Shown: positions 26,323-39,291 of the stretch, in pieces
How the letters are laid out: every line of letters starts with the position of its first letter
Numbering within the stretch: position 1 is the first letter of the stretch
Assembly: GCF_040939455.1 (NCBI RefSeq)
Contig: NC_134108.1
Coordinates: forward strand, 85,914,001 to 85,978,000
Source: Microcebus murinus
Lineage: Eukaryota > Chordata > Mammalia > Primates > Cheirogaleidae
Direction of reading: 5' to 3'
Length of the DNA: 64,000 bases
The notes under the pieces: generated by a model
Told to the model about the DNA's origin: nothing
What the model saw: the letters and a program-made list of their open reading frames with translations, nothing else
Database searches by the model: none
Position numbers and translations under genes: made by a program

Positions 26323-26690
26323 GGCTGGGCGCAGTGGCTCACACCTGTAATCCTAGCACTCTGGAAGGCCGAGGCGGGCGGATCGCTGGATATCAGGAGT
26401 TCGAGACCAGCAAGAGCAAGAGCAAGATCCCATCTCTACTATAATATAGAAACAAATTAATTGGCCAACTAAAAAAAATATATATATATATATATATATA
26501 GAAAAAAATTAGCCAGGCATGGTGGCATATCCCTGTAGTCCCAGCTACTTGGGAGGCTGCGGCAGGAGGATCGCTTGAGCCCAGAACTTGGAGGTTGCTC
26601 TGAGCTAAGTTGATGCCACAGCACTCCAGCCCAGGCAACAGAGTGAGACTTTGTCTCAAAAAAATAAATAAAAAAAATAAAATAAAAATA
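26323..26690 (+). mobile_element. Alu SINE (strepsirrhine type), full dimer
   Basis: Starts 'ggctgggcgcagtggctca'. The left arm has 'gagcaagagcaagatccc', the middle carries a (TA)n tract (26479-26500), and the right arm has 'gaggttgctctgagctaag' and an A-rich tail. The target duplication, about 'taaatataatgaa', lies just left of the start and again from 26693. Confidence 0.95.
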
Positions 26691-27939
26691 AGTAAATATA
26701 ATGAATAATAAATATCATAATGAGTGAAAGGCAGGGATGAAATCTAATTCAGGGCTCAGAGGTTACTAGGTGTTGAAGAGCAGAGAAAATTGCCAAGGGA
26801 AGAAAGGAAATCTTAGAGTCAGCCATGTCCGTTGTCCTAGAAATAAGCAAACTTTATAGTGAAATAAAGCAGGAGCAGTTTGGAACTGCCATAGAAATCA
26901 GAAGTTCTGTTTTCGTAGGGTCTCTGGACTGCCCCATACCTAGACTATCTCAAATAAATTTTTTCTCTAGGGTTACATGTCACTGTTTGCATGTCCATAC
27001 TAATATGGGGAACATTCTGATATATTATAGGTATTTACTAAAATATCAATAGTATCATTAATATTTTAAATAGGTCCTTCTCTTTTTTCCCCAAAATATC
27101 TTTAAAGTATTTCCTGTTTTTAAACTTCATACCAGATACCTGTGAAGTTTACTAGATATCCATGTATCTGTGTGCATCTTTCAATTAGGTCATAAACTGC
27201 CAAAAAAGTATGAAAACAGAGTTTATTTAGTTTAGCAATCACTACTGTGATTATTTTAAATGTATGGAATCATTAACTTGTCTTTGAGTCTAGTCTTATC
27301 TTGTAATATTTATAATTGTGATAATTATTGAAGAATTTTCTTATTAAGATAGGGACTTAATTTTATTCAAATGGTTGAAGATTCTAGGATAGTGTTTTAA
27401 AAGGATGGAAAATGAAAAGCTGAGCACTAAAATAAATATTTTCTTCCATAAAATTATAGCATGTAAAATAATTAAAAGTGATTATGTTCATATTAAGTAT
27501 ACTTGAAAGTAACTTAAGTAACATGACCCATTCAGAACTATACAAAGCTTCTCACTGGTGATCTCAGGGGCAACTATATATATATATAAATAATTTGGTT
27601 TCTTAAAAACAGCCAATTCCTCTGTTGGGATTATCATGTCATGTTAAGAGGCATAACAATTCTGTTATGTTAGGAAACACTCTCCTGTGTGTCTGTCAGT
27701 ACTTGAAACTAATTAGAAATAATGTGTATATTTAAATTTATATGTATTAAACTTATTGTTAAAATGTTTAGCTGTCTCAATTTGAAATGAACATTGACTT
27801 TACAACATGTAAGCATGTGACATCTTCCTTGAAATGAAAGTGGTTATATATTTGGAGCAACTTCCTTTCCAATCAGCTTTCATATCAATAATGATTAATC
27901 CATGAAGAGAAAATACTCCAAAATTAAATCTGAACACTT

Positions 27940-28060
27940 TGAGAGTGAGAACCTTGCATACTAATTTTTGTATTCATAGGACCTAACACATTACTTTGCA
28001 TAACAATCAATAAATGTTTATTGAATGATAGATTGGTTGAATAAATGAATGAATGAACCA
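27940..28060 (+). mobile_element. L2 3'-end fragment
   Basis: 'gagaaccttgcatactaat', 'ggacctaacacattactttg', 'caataaatgtttattgaatg' then 'aatgaatgaatga' follow the L2 tail order. Confidence 0.7.
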
Positions 28061-28917
28061 TTTACAAAAAAGGCATTCAGGTTATCAGAACAAAATCATC
28101 TAGAAAAACCAATAAAATACTTTGTATGCCTATAGTTTTAGAAGCCATGTATTACATTTTAGAAGGCAATTATAAAATGTTATCTATATAAAACAAAGTA
28201 TTTATTATGCACATAATTAATCTAAAAAAATTACACTACAAATGCAAGTAATGGATACTCTTTGATACACTTGCAAGATGACAAGAATATTAAATCAAAT
28301 CATAGCACAAGTTAAATGTAGATATCATATTCATAATAATTAACCTCTCACTCCGTCGTTATAAGAACAATTAGGAACAAATTTATTAATAAGGTCCCAT
28401 TGCACTAATGTGATGATAATCATCCTGTGAGAATTACTTCTGAGACTCTAATTTTTAAAAAATAAGAAGCAAAGAAGAAATCAAGATAACACTAAGAAAA
28501 TATTTTTGCCCTCTTTTAATCAATTGAGACTTCACAGCAAAAAGTCAAATTTTTCCTCCCTGAGGTCCCAAATCCCTCCAGTTAACCAAGTACCCCAAGG
28601 TTGTAAGATCCAAAGGTTCTCAGTAGATGGAGAATGGCAATATGGTCCCTCCATCACTGCCCTTATTTCTTATTACCAAACAGAGCATAGATGGTTATCC
28701 ACACACTAAAAGGGATATACCCTTGGCTTATCTATACCCCTATCCATGCTGTACAAATCCCCATACTTATTTGCCTAATGGAATGAGGCTGTATGACTAT
28801 TCCCAAAACAAGAAAGGTAGCAAGTTTCAGGTGACATAAAGTCTGCCCTTCAATAGACATCCCATTTAATCTCTTTATTGGAAACATTTGTCTGTCTGTC
28901 TATCTATTTATCTATCT

Positions 28918-29103
28918 CCACACTATTGACATTTTGGGCTGGATAATTCTGTGTTGTAAGGTTTTGTGTGTGATAGGATGTTTAGCAGCATCTCTAGCTT
29001 CTAGCCCTCCTCTCACTTCTGAGAACCCAAAATGGCCCTAGCCATCAAATGCTTCTGAGAGAAACAAAGAGAGCAATATCATACCCTTCACTGAAAACCA
29101 CTG

Positions 29104-29106
<3 letters not shown>
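28918..29106 (-). mobile_element. MER20 (hAT-Charlie MITE)
   Basis: The + strand shows reversed MER20: 'cactattgacattttgggc', 'ggataattctgtgttgtaag', 'aggatgtttagcagcatctc', ending 'ctgaaaaccactg'. Confidence 0.85.

Positions 29107-29107
<1 letters not shown>

Positions 29108-29149
<42 letters not shown>
29108..29149. repeat. (AC)21 microsatellite
   Basis: An uninterrupted dinucleotide run immediately after the MER20 end. Confidence 0.97.
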
Positions 29150-29153
<4 letters not shown>

Positions 29154-30934
29154 GCTCTTCCTGAACTATTCCAAAATACTAATCAGCAGTTTCCAAATCA
29201 TTACAAAGAATGAGAAATTATTTTTTTATTTTTATCCTATTTTTGAGAAAAAGAAGAAAATTAAGCTGGTAGACTGCATCTTGAATTTTTTTTAAAGAGT
29301 AACTAGCACATTGATTATGCTTAGGAGTTAGAAAGTGGATTATCTTTGAATGCTCCATGAATCAAAGATAAACTTTTACTTGTCAGCCTGACCTGACTAG
29401 AAGACTGTTCTTAATTTTTAAAAAAATTTCTCTAAGTACAAAAAACAAAAATAACACCTACATATTTCTGCTTGAGTCTTTAAAAGAGTTACACTAATGA
29501 GAAATCATCTCCTAAATTGCCCTCCCCCTCAACCATAGCCAATTATGTCTAGAGAGAGAAGGATTAGTGAGGCACCAGCAAGGATGAGATTTTTAAGAAC
29601 TGGGATGGAGTAGTGGAAAAGGATGCACTGCTTTATTTGATCTTGTATTTTTCCAGTATGGCTGATACCCTGGCACTCCCATATTACTCCTCCAGCCCTT
29701 TCTGGTACACGGAAGCTGGTGGCCACGAATCAGGGTTCCTGGAGCATCCTTAACACAATGGCATACCTCACCTTTCCTCAGGGACTGCGTGATCAAACTG
29801 CAAAATAAATCTGACTTGGGACCAGAGTGGAGAATAGGATGGAGGAACGTGAATCTGGTGAAACTTACTTCTTTTTTTCATAGTACAGAACCTCATCCCT
29901 CCATCATGGGCATATTTTCCAATTGCAACATATGGAAATTTCTGCCGATAACTCAGGCATTCAAGACATATAATTTTATTTTCTACAACTCAACCTAATT
30001 TCCATTTCTAGTCTTCATTCTGATGAGATAACAGAAAATCAATTCCAGTCAATGAGAGTTTCTGCCTCTCTGTCCCTGTGATTTCATCACAGGACTGAGG
30101 CACAGGTGGTGCAGGTAATCACGTAGATATTGATGTCATCCGATCACACGGGTCTCTGGTGAGACAGACGTGTTTTGTCTGCTTTTCTCATTAGCTCACA
30201 CAGAAGATGGAACACAGGACTCCTTTAGACTCAAGGGTGGAGAAAAACTCACTCAGTGCTTTTTGCCCTGTAAGAGATAGCATGGAGATGTTTTTAGAAA
30301 ACAGGTTATGATTTCCAAAAAATTACCCCGAATCCTCTTAAATCACATACCTTGAATTTACTCAATGTGCACTCAATCACAAAGAACTGAGTAGCCATTC
30401 CACAACTTTACAGAGATCTTTTTACAAACAGGGTCTTAAGTAGATAGCTACAGCATAAAATAATTAAAGGAGGAGCTCTTCTATTTGAGATCTGAGTTGG
30501 AGGCAATGTCAAGGGTTGGGTAGGGAATTTCTATATCCACCCTGTGTTTCCTCTGTCTCCCCTGAAACCATTCCTATGTCACCACTCTGGAATCTAAATA
30601 ATTGTAAAAAAAATTGTGAAAAACACTGCTCTATTATAAATGTTTTAATTTGAATAGTATTAACAGCAAAATAGTTACAAGTAAGAATATGCATGTCTTG
30701 CTAGAGTTGAAAACCTAGAATTTTTATTTTTTCCTCAAATAATAAGATGTAACTAAATTCTAAAAAAACAATTTTACTGAATATCACTGTATTTTAATTG
30801 CATGAAAATTGTCATTATTCAATGCAATTTAGCAACAACAAAATCTATCTTAACCTATTATGATAAGGCAAGGATATTTTCAGTTTTTTTATGCTAGAGA
30901 GAAGGGTATAGTATGCCAATTGGAACAGGTTTCT

Positions 30935-31130
30935 GGAAGAAAGTAACTTAGAATCCTAATACTGCCACTGATTGTAGCCTTTTGCCTTGTGCTTATTACC
31001 AAACAACTAAGAACCTTAAATCTCTCATTTGTTAAATGCAGGTTAATAGTACCCAGTGCCGAGGGTCATTGTGCATATTCTACAATGTATTGCACATGCT
31101 TTACATGTAGAACATGCTCAATAAATGTTT
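30935..31130 (+). mobile_element. MIR SINE
   Basis: 'cctaatactgccactgattg', 'ctctcatttgttaaatgcag', 'ttaatagtacccagtgccga' and 'tgctcaataaatgtttg' follow MIR order through its 3' end. Confidence 0.7.
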
Positions 31131-31319
31131 GCAATTGTTTTTACTATTGTCCATTTAAAAATTACAAACACATATTTATAGCTTTTCACTATAAGGATCA
31201 GAGTTCTAATTATGATACCACTGAGTCCAGGAACATGAAATAATAAGACTGATCAGTTCACACTATATCATTATTATTGGAGCCACATATAATGTGTTTT
31301 TGAAAAGCATATAGTCTTG

Positions 31320-31450
31320 AAAAGCATAAGTTCTTGGGTTGGACAGCCAGAATTCTCCTACTATCATTACTTGCTGGACAATTTGAGTCAAGTCCCTTAA
31401 CTTCTCAATTGTACTGGGTGTATTGAGGACTAAAGAAGCTAAAATAGGTA
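31320..31450 (+). mobile_element. MIR SINE fragment
   Basis: 'ttgagtcaagtcccttaact' followed by 'tctcaattgtactgggtg' resembles the MIR core. Strongly diverged. Confidence 0.45.
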
Positions 31451-31782
31451 AAACCATTGATGAACATTTATTGATATTATCAATAAATGTTGATAACGTT
31501 TATTACTAACATTATTATTATTTTATTATCAACATTAATAATTAATATTTTTCTTAACTACCATTATCTTTCCCCAGTAGCATTCATTTTATATTGAATA
31601 AGATTGGGAAAATTTACACATATGCCTGCATAGGACTTAAAAAAACTTCATAAGATATACCACTAGTGTCTTTAAAAAGTTCAATATAAAGATGTAGAAA
31701 TAAATTATACCTCCAATTCCTTAGCACTTAGCTGTGGTAAATGATGAATATTAAGTATTTATATATTAATATAAATCATTCT

Positions 31783-31891
31783 GGAAGGAAGGAAGGAAGG
31801 AAGGAAGGAAGGAAGGAAGGAAGGAAGGAAGGAAGGGAGGGAGGGAGGGAGGGAGGGAGGGAGGGAGGGAGGGAGGGAGGGAGGGAGGAAG
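31783..31891. repeat. Purine-only compound microsatellite, (GGAA)n then (GGGA)n
   Basis: About 13 GGAA units (31783-31834) switch sharply to about 13 GGGA units, giving ~109 bp with every pyrimidine on one strand. The open frames over it on both strands are translation of the repeat. Confidence 0.97.
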
Positions 31892-33329
31892 ATAAAAACA
31901 AAACCAAAGAAAATGGGAAAAAGGCATAAGCCCTTATAAAGAACTCATGTAGAGATGCAACCACATGCACTAAAATATGAAACCATTTTAATAAGCTCAG
32001 AAGTTGAGTGGTTTACTGCTGCTCTTGTTAATTTGGCACATGTTCAACTGCCATAGATCAGAGACCAGAGAATCAAGATTTGATAACACCAGGATGAGAA
32101 TTACTTAAGCATCAAAATTTTATATCTGAGTTTAGGTTCTTATTCCTTTTGATTATAAATGTAGCAAAAGGGATTTAACTTTGAAAGTACTTGCTAAGGA
32201 ATGATCATACAAGCAAAAACACAAATTCTAGGAACTGAGCCAGGCTCTGATTTCTTCTGTCCCTGGAGTGTTTTATTTAAGGAAACCATTGATTTCTGCC
32301 ACTACTCTGAAGAAACTTGTGTGGTAAGGTGGCCAAAAAAATCTGCCTCCAATTCAATTTTCTAGGATCCTTTCCAAGGGGAGATCAACTTCTTTTGGAT
32401 TAGCACATGAGCAGCTTTGCTAAAAGTACCCTTTTATGCTTTAAGCTCAATTTTTGTCTAACATGTTGAAAAGGAAAGAAAAAACTCACTGTGATAATTT
32501 TTATGAAGCTTAGAAACTTTAGCTTGCTTCATTTTAATATTTAGGAGAAAGAAGAAGACTAGTATAATCAAATGAATTTTTTTTCTAAAGGAACTGTCAA
32601 CAACTATCATTTGCCTGAAGCTTGAGAGCATTTCCTTCTGAGAAACTAACGCACAATTAAAAACATCAAGGTTTATGTCTTATCATTTGAAGAAAATTGC
32701 AAAATCACTAGCAAGTTTTATTAATGAGTAAACATACCTTCAAAATGAGTCGATAAAAAAAATCCCCACACCCTGTAGCTTCAAATAGTGGAACATATGA
32801 ACTCCTCACAGTAAACTGACCCATTTTCCTTTAATGCATATAGACAGAACATTGTACCCTCAGAATTGGCCTCAGACTCATACATAAAACAACAACATAT
32901 GCAGAACATGCTTGATGTTCTTGCCAAGAGTAATTTTGTATTAGGACAGAAAGTAAACCATGATGATAATTAGTCATAAAGAAACATGACCATCCATACC
33001 ATAACTGAGAAGTTACATAGATACATTTTGAATAAAGAGCTCATTATTTTTAGGAGCATCCTGAAAAGCAGAATTGAAAATACAGGGGAAGCCATGCGAC
33101 CTTGTAGAACTTGTGCTTTCTGTATCAGGAGACATAAGGCCCATGTCATTTTTTAAAGCCATTACCACCTATAGGCCTGAGAAGGAGAAAGAAGTTTTAC
33201 AATAGGCTTGAGAGAGCTTGGAGCTGTATTTGAGGAGCCACCTGCCAGGAGTTTGGAAGTCAAAGAATCAGAGCCACTGCCAAAACCATGGTGGAATAGA
33301 GGGGACAAATGTCTGATCTCCTTTGAGGG

Positions 33330-33344
33330 GAGTGGGAAATATTT
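33330..33344. repeat. Left target-site duplication of the inverted L1
   Basis: gagtgggaaatattt here recurs at 38064-38078 as gagtggggaatattt, 14 of 15 bases identical. It sits directly next to the poly(T) that begins the L1. Confidence 0.85.
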
Positions 33345-36300
33345 TTTTTTATTTCAGCATATTACAGGGGTACAAATGTTTAGGTTACATGTATTGCCTT
33401 TGCCCCACCTAAGTCAGACATTCAAGCATGTCCATCCCCCAGATGGTGCACATCACATCCATTAGGTGTGAATATATACCCATTTTCTCCTCCCTCTCAC
33501 ACCTGCCAGACACCATATGAATGTTACTACTATATGTGCACATAGGTATTGCTCAGTTAATAACAATTTGATGGTGAGTACATGTGGTGTTTGTTTTTCC
33601 ATTCTTGGGATACTTCACCCAGTAGAATGGGCTCCAGTTCTATCCAGGATAATACAAGAGGTGCTAGATCACCATTGCTTTTTGCAGCTGAGTAGAACTC
33701 CATGGTATAATATATTAAATTTTATTAATCCACTCATGAATTGATAGGCATTTGGGTTGTTTCTACAACTTTGCAATTATGAATTGTGCTGCTATAAACA
33801 TTCAAGTGCAGATGACTTTTTTATAGAATCTTGCGGGGAAGAGTATTTGAGGCAGGCCCACGAGGAGATTAGCTGCTTTGCCCCAGGGAGCCAAGTCCCT
33901 AAGATAAGGGTCACCACAGAGGATAAGGAAATTGATAGGCAACAGAGAGAAATAAAAAAATACAGAGACTAAGGTATAGTTTATAGTTTTATATATATAT
34001 ATATAAAGATTAGATATAACACAGTGGGGGTATCTAGGAGACTGGTGTATCTCTATAAACGCCAGCAATATGGTTAGATTCATATAGGCTTTTATAATCA
34101 CAGACATCAATTGCCAGTTGTCAGGGTAACATATTTCCATATCAGAGAATGCAGTTGCTAGGGGATATAGATAGTGGGTTAGAGTCAAAAGTCCTCTCAA
34201 GGGGCTTCTAATCTATCTAGGTGAACACACAGGTACAAAGTTTTTCAGGGGCTAACTTCTAAATTCTAATAGGTTGTTGTCAATTAACAAAGGTATAACA
34301 AAAGAGGTATACTGACTATATTTCTTTGATTAGTTATGGTGGACTTAAATGTAGACAGACAGGAGAAAGCAGGAAGCCCATCTCTAATAAACAGGTTGTT
34401 TGTAACCACTGGGGCACATCTCTGGGCAAAGTGCATTCATTGTCTCCGGCTCCCATCCTGTGAGCCGTATTTGCCTTCCCTTGTCTTTCAAGACACGGAA
34501 GCTCACAGATTTTGAGATACTGGGAAGCCTTCCTGGAAAACCTCCCTACTGGAGATTTGAGAGCTCTACCATGATAGCAGCCTCTAATAAGTGAATCATT
34601 GAGTTCACACATTCCTTTAGGGCAAAACCCTTCAAACTCCTATTTCTGTCTTTAATATAGTAACATAGGGTTATACAATAAAATAATGGTCTTATGAGCC
34701 ACATCTCATTAATCCCTCAATAATGTTTTCCAATAGAATATCTTTTGATCCTTTGGGTAGATCCCCAGTAATGAGATTGTGAATCAAATGGTAGTTCTAC
34801 TTGTAGTTCTTTGAGGTATCTCCATACTACTTTCCACAGAGGTTGTATTAGTTTGCAGTCCTACCAGCAGTGTATGAGTGTTCCTATCTCTATGTGTACA
34901 CACCAATATTTATTGTTTGGGGACTTTTTAATAAAGGCCATTCTCACTGGAGTTGAGTGATATCTCATTGTGGTTTTGATTTGCATTTCCCTGATGATTA
35001 GAGATATTGAGCATTTTTTCATGAGTTTGTTAGCCATTAGTCTGTCTTCTTTTGAAAAGTTTCTGTTCATGATCTTTGTCCACTTGTTTTATTTTTTCTT
35101 GCTGATTTTCCTGAGTTCTATATAGAGTCTAGTTATTAGCCCTTTATCAGATGTGTAGCATGTGAATATTTTCTCCTGTTTTGTAGGTTGTCTGCTCTCA
35201 TGATAGTTTCATTGGCTGTACAGAAGCTTTTTAGTTTTATCAGGTCCCATTTATTTATTTTTGTTGTTGCTATTGTTGCTTTTGAGGTCTTCTTCTTAAA
35301 TTCTTTCCCCAAACTAATGTCTACAAGAGTTTCTCCAACATTTTATTCTAGAATTCTTATAGCTTCACATCTTAGGTTTAAGTCTGTTATCCACCATGAG
35401 TTGATTTTTGTGAGAGGTGAAAGGTGCAAATCCTGTTTCAGTCTTCTACATGTGGCTATCCAATTTTCCCAGCACCATTTATTAAATAAAGATTATTTTC
35501 CCCAGTGTATATTTTTGTCTTCTTCATCAAAGATTAGATGGCTATATGAAGATGGTTTTATATCTAGTTTCTCAGTTGTGTTCCATTGGTCTATGTCTCT
35601 GTTCTTGTGCCAGTACAGTACTGTTTTAGTTACCATAATCTTGTAGTACAGCTTGAAGACTGGTAAATTGATGATTCCCAATGGGTCTCTTTTGCTTAAG
35701 ATTGCTTTGGCTATATGTGGGTCTTCTCTGGTTCCATACGAAGCATAGAATTATTTTTTCTAGATCTGTGAACAATGATATTGGTATTTTAATAGGGATT
35801 GGACTGCATTTGTAGATCACTTTGGGTAGCATAGACATTTTAACAGTGTCGATTCTACCAATCCATGAGTATGATATGGTTTTCCAGCTGTTTACATCCT
35901 CTGCCATTTCATTTCTCAGTGTTTCATAGTTCTCCCTGTAGAGGTTTTTCACCTCTTTAGTTAAATATGTTCCTAGATATTTTATATTCTTTTTTGATAT
36001 TGGGAAGGGTATTGAGTTCTTGATTTGGATCTCACTTTGACCTTACAAGCCAGAAGAGACTGGGGCTCCATAATCAGTCCTCTGAAACAGAATAATGCTC
36101 AGCCTAGAATCTTGTATCCTGCAAAATTAAGATTCTTATACAAAGGAAAAATAAAGACCTTCTCAGACAAGCAAAGACTAAGAGAATACATCAAGATAAG
36201 ATGTTCCCTCCAGGAAGTACTCAGAAGGGCGTTACACATGGATCAGCACAATAGACAATCGCCAATGTAAAATCATACAAAAGCCAGATACCACAGTGGC

Positions 36301-38063
36301 TCAAGAGAGAAAACAAAGCAACAAAGTTCAACTCCGCAGGATAAACAGAAATCTGCCCCACTTATCAATTCTTTCAATAAATGTGAATGGCTTTAACTGC
36401 CCACTGAAGAGATATAGGTGGGCCAAATGGATAAACATACACAAGCCAAGTATCTGCTGTCTTCAGGAAACACATGTAATCCACAAGGATGCATTCAGAC
36501 TCAAGGTGAAGAGATGAAAAACAATATTCCATGCAAATGGAAACTAAAAGAAAGCTGATGTAGCAGTTCTGATTTCAGATAACTTAGTCTTCAAATCAAC
36601 AAATTAATGACAGACAAAGATGATCACTATATAATGGTGAAGGGTAAAATTCAACAACAAGACATAACAATTCTAAATATGCACCTAACTGAGATGCACT
36701 CAGATTTATAAAGAAAATTCTACGTCATCTAAACAAAATGATAAATAGCAGCACTGTAATAGCCAGGGATTTCAACACCCCTCTGACAGAAAAGGACACA
36801 TCCTCCAAACAGAAAATAAACAAAGAAACAATGGACTTAAACAGAACTCTAGAAAAAATGGGCCTGTCATTTACAGAACATTTTACTCAAAAACCACTGA
36901 ATATACAATTTTCTCATCAGCTAATGGGATATTCTCTAAGATTGACCATATCATAGGCCATAAAAGATGTCTCAACAAATTTTTAAAAATAGAGATTACA
37001 CCATGCATCTTCTCAGATCACAGTGGAATAAAATTAGAAATCAACTCCAACAGAAACTCCCCTCTCTACACAAAGTCATGGAAACTAAATAACCTTTTGC
37101 TGAGTGATTATTGGATTAAGGAGGAAATTAAGATGGAAGTCAAAAGATTCTTTGACTATTCTTCCATGATAAAGGAGACACAAGTTATCAAAATCTGTGG
37201 GACACAGTTAAATCAGTCCTGAGAGGAAAATTTATATCCATAAATGCCTACATCCAAATGACAGAAAGATCACAAATCTACAATCTAATGAATCATCTCA
37301 AAGAACTGTAAAAGGATGAGCAAACCGAACCCAAACCCAGCAGAAGAAAAGAAATAACAAAGAAAACCTACATGAAATTGATAACAAAACAACTATATGG
37401 AAGATTAATAAAACAAAAAATTGGTTCTTGAAAAAACAAACAAACAAACAAAACAAAATTGACACGCCTCTTGCTAGATTAATGAGAAGCAGAAAAGACT
37501 TTAATAAGCTCTACCAGGAATGAAAAAAAAGAAATTACAACTGACACCACAGAAATACAAAATATCATCTATGAATACTATAAAAAACTTCTAAGTACAT
37601 AAACTTGAAAATGTGGAGGAAATGGACAAATTCTCAGAAACACACAGACTCCTTAGACTCAATCGGCAAGAAATAGAATCCCTGAACAGACCAATATCAA
37701 GTACTGAAACTGAAGCAGCAATAAAAGCCTTCCTAAAAAGAAAAATCCTAGTGCAGATGGTTTCATACCCAAATTTTACCACACCTACAGAGAAGCACTG
37801 GTGCCTATTCTGCAGAAATTATTCCACAACATTGAGAAGGAAGGAATCCCCCCCAAACACATTTTATGAAGCCAACATCACCCTGATACCAAACCCAGGA
37901 AAGGATGCAACAAAAACATAAAACTATAGACCAATATCCCTTATGAATATACATGTAAAATTTCTCAACATAATCATAGCAAATTCAGGTGCTTATCAAA
38001 ATAATAATCCATCACAACCAAGTGGGCTTCATCCCAGAGATACAGGGATGCTTCAACATACGA
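33345..38063 (-). mobile_element. L1 LINE with twin-priming inversion (strepsirrhine L1)
   Basis: 33345-33831 and 34733-36040 are antisense L1: poly(T), 3' UTR ('ccagatggtgcacatcac'), then ORF2 read backwards from its C-terminus to a point past the reverse-transcriptase core. At about 36040 the orientation flips. 36041-38063 is sense L1, from the ORF1 C-terminus ('cttacaagccagaagagact') through the ORF2 endonuclease to the early reverse transcriptase. Part of ORF2, roughly 200 codons, is missing between the two arms. Matching 15-bp duplications flank the whole. This is the structure expected when the second target strand primes inside the L1 RNA. Multiple stops make it inactive. Confidence 0.88.
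33832..34732. mobile_element. LTR-like insertion (901 bp) inside the antisense L1
   Basis: It interrupts the L1 between 'gatgactttttt' and the continuation of ORF2 at 34733. The insert begins TGCGGGG and ends TTTCCA (TG...CA ends). It is flanked by atagaatct (33823-33831) and atagaatat (34733-34741), 8 of 9 bases identical. A polyadenylation-type AATAAA lies near 34677. Length and ends suggest a solo LTR, but I do not recognise the family and the 9-bp flank is longer than usual for an LTR element. Confidence 0.6.
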
Positions 38064-38329
38064 GAGTGGGGAATATTTGGCTGTACAGGTGGAGAAGGGG
38101 AACTGAGTGTTCACTTGCCCTCAACATAAGCTTCAGCTAGTATTCATAGTTGTTTTTTTTTAATTGAAAATGAGGATAAGTTTTATTGCTGCCAAAACAA
38201 AAACAAAACAAAAACCCAACAACAATAAAAGACTAGAACCAAGAAGAAAAAAAATTATTTATAACACCCATGATATAAACATACACTAAAGTATTTCTTT
38301 TCTTATTTTATTATAGGGAAGATAAAAAC

Positions 38330-38990
38330 ATAAGTTTAAGGAATCATTAGGGGAGAATAAACTTTTAAGATAGAGATAATAACCACAAAAGATGAAATAT
38401 TAATCTTAATAACTAATAAAATAAAATTTAAGGCAAAAGAAAGTCACCAGGGCTAAGAAGTCATTTTATACTGGCATAAAAGAATAAAAGATGAAGAAAA
38501 TATAATTTTTTTATATGTATGCACCTAATAATGCAAATTCAATATATGTATATATAGAAGTAGTTATTAGAATTGCCACTTCAACAATTTTAGTTGGAAA
38601 TTTTAATACTCCTCTTAGAAACTCATATATCAAGGAAATAAAAAGCAGAAATATTAAATAACTGAATCATCTAATTAAAAGGTTTGAATTATCAGATATA
38701 CATAAAACTCTGTCCCAAATAAAAAATACATATCCTTTTTGAGCACACCTAAAACAATATACCAAAATAAGTGTGTATTAGGCAAAAAGGAAACCTAAGT
38801 AAATTCCAAAGACTTAATATTGGACATATCATACTCTTTGACCATAGTACATAGGAGAAAATAAAAGTACAATTTAATAATGGAATTATTGCTTTTTAAA
38901 AAGAAAGCAAATCACACAGTATTAAATATCCCTTAGGTTAAAAATGAAATCATAAACTAATTTAAGAAATAATTGGAACTCAATAATAAT
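38330..38990 (+). mobile_element. Old L1 ORF2 endonuclease-region fragment
   Basis: Decayed L1 wording in order: 'gtatgcacctaataatgcaa', 'ggaaattttaatactcctct', 'tttgagcacacctaaaacaa', 'tctttgaccatagtac', 'aatcataaactaatttaag'. Boundaries approximate. Confidence 0.6.
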
Positions 38991-39164
38991 AGTTATGAGC
39001 TATTATTAAGTACCAAACCACCCCAAAATCAAGCAGTTTAAAACAGTAAGTATTAATTATTGCTCATGAGTCAATTTGGTGCTTCAGCTGATCTTTATCA
39101 GGCTTAGCTGACCTTGGCCGGTTCACTCATGCTGAATCTGGGTGTCAGATCTCAAGTTGGTCTG

Positions 39165-39291
39165 GGGATGGCTAATATGGGATGATTTAGAATAGCTATA
39201 GCCCAGCCAAGCTGACTGTGTGCCTCTCGTTCTCTTGCAAACTAGTTCAGGTTTGTTCAACATGGCAGCGATAGTATGCATAGTTTTGATC
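39165..39291. repeat. Source copy of a 127-bp duplicated segment
   Basis: This segment recurs at 40393-40519 with two differences in 127 bases. Here it is continuous with related sequence on both sides (about 39015-39300, a diverged dispersed repeat I cannot name), so this is the original copy. Confidence 0.85.

Noticed and set aside
29529..29998. Overlapping open frames in a less AT-rich stretch, considered as a processed pseudogene
   Set aside because: I recognise no protein, see no poly(A) tail or target duplication, and cannot support a parent gene.
31741..31970. Open frames on both strands with Lys/Glu/Gly or Pro/Ser/Leu repeats
   Set aside because: Translation of the GGAA/GGGA microsatellite.
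33802..34200. 132-codon open frame on the - strand
   Set aside because: It falls in the LTR-like insertion, shows no known domain and is probably chance.
35188..35646. Longest open frame in the window, 152 codons on the + strand
   Set aside because: It lies entirely in the antisense strand of L1 ORF2 (34733-36040); the opposite strand carries L1 protein wording.
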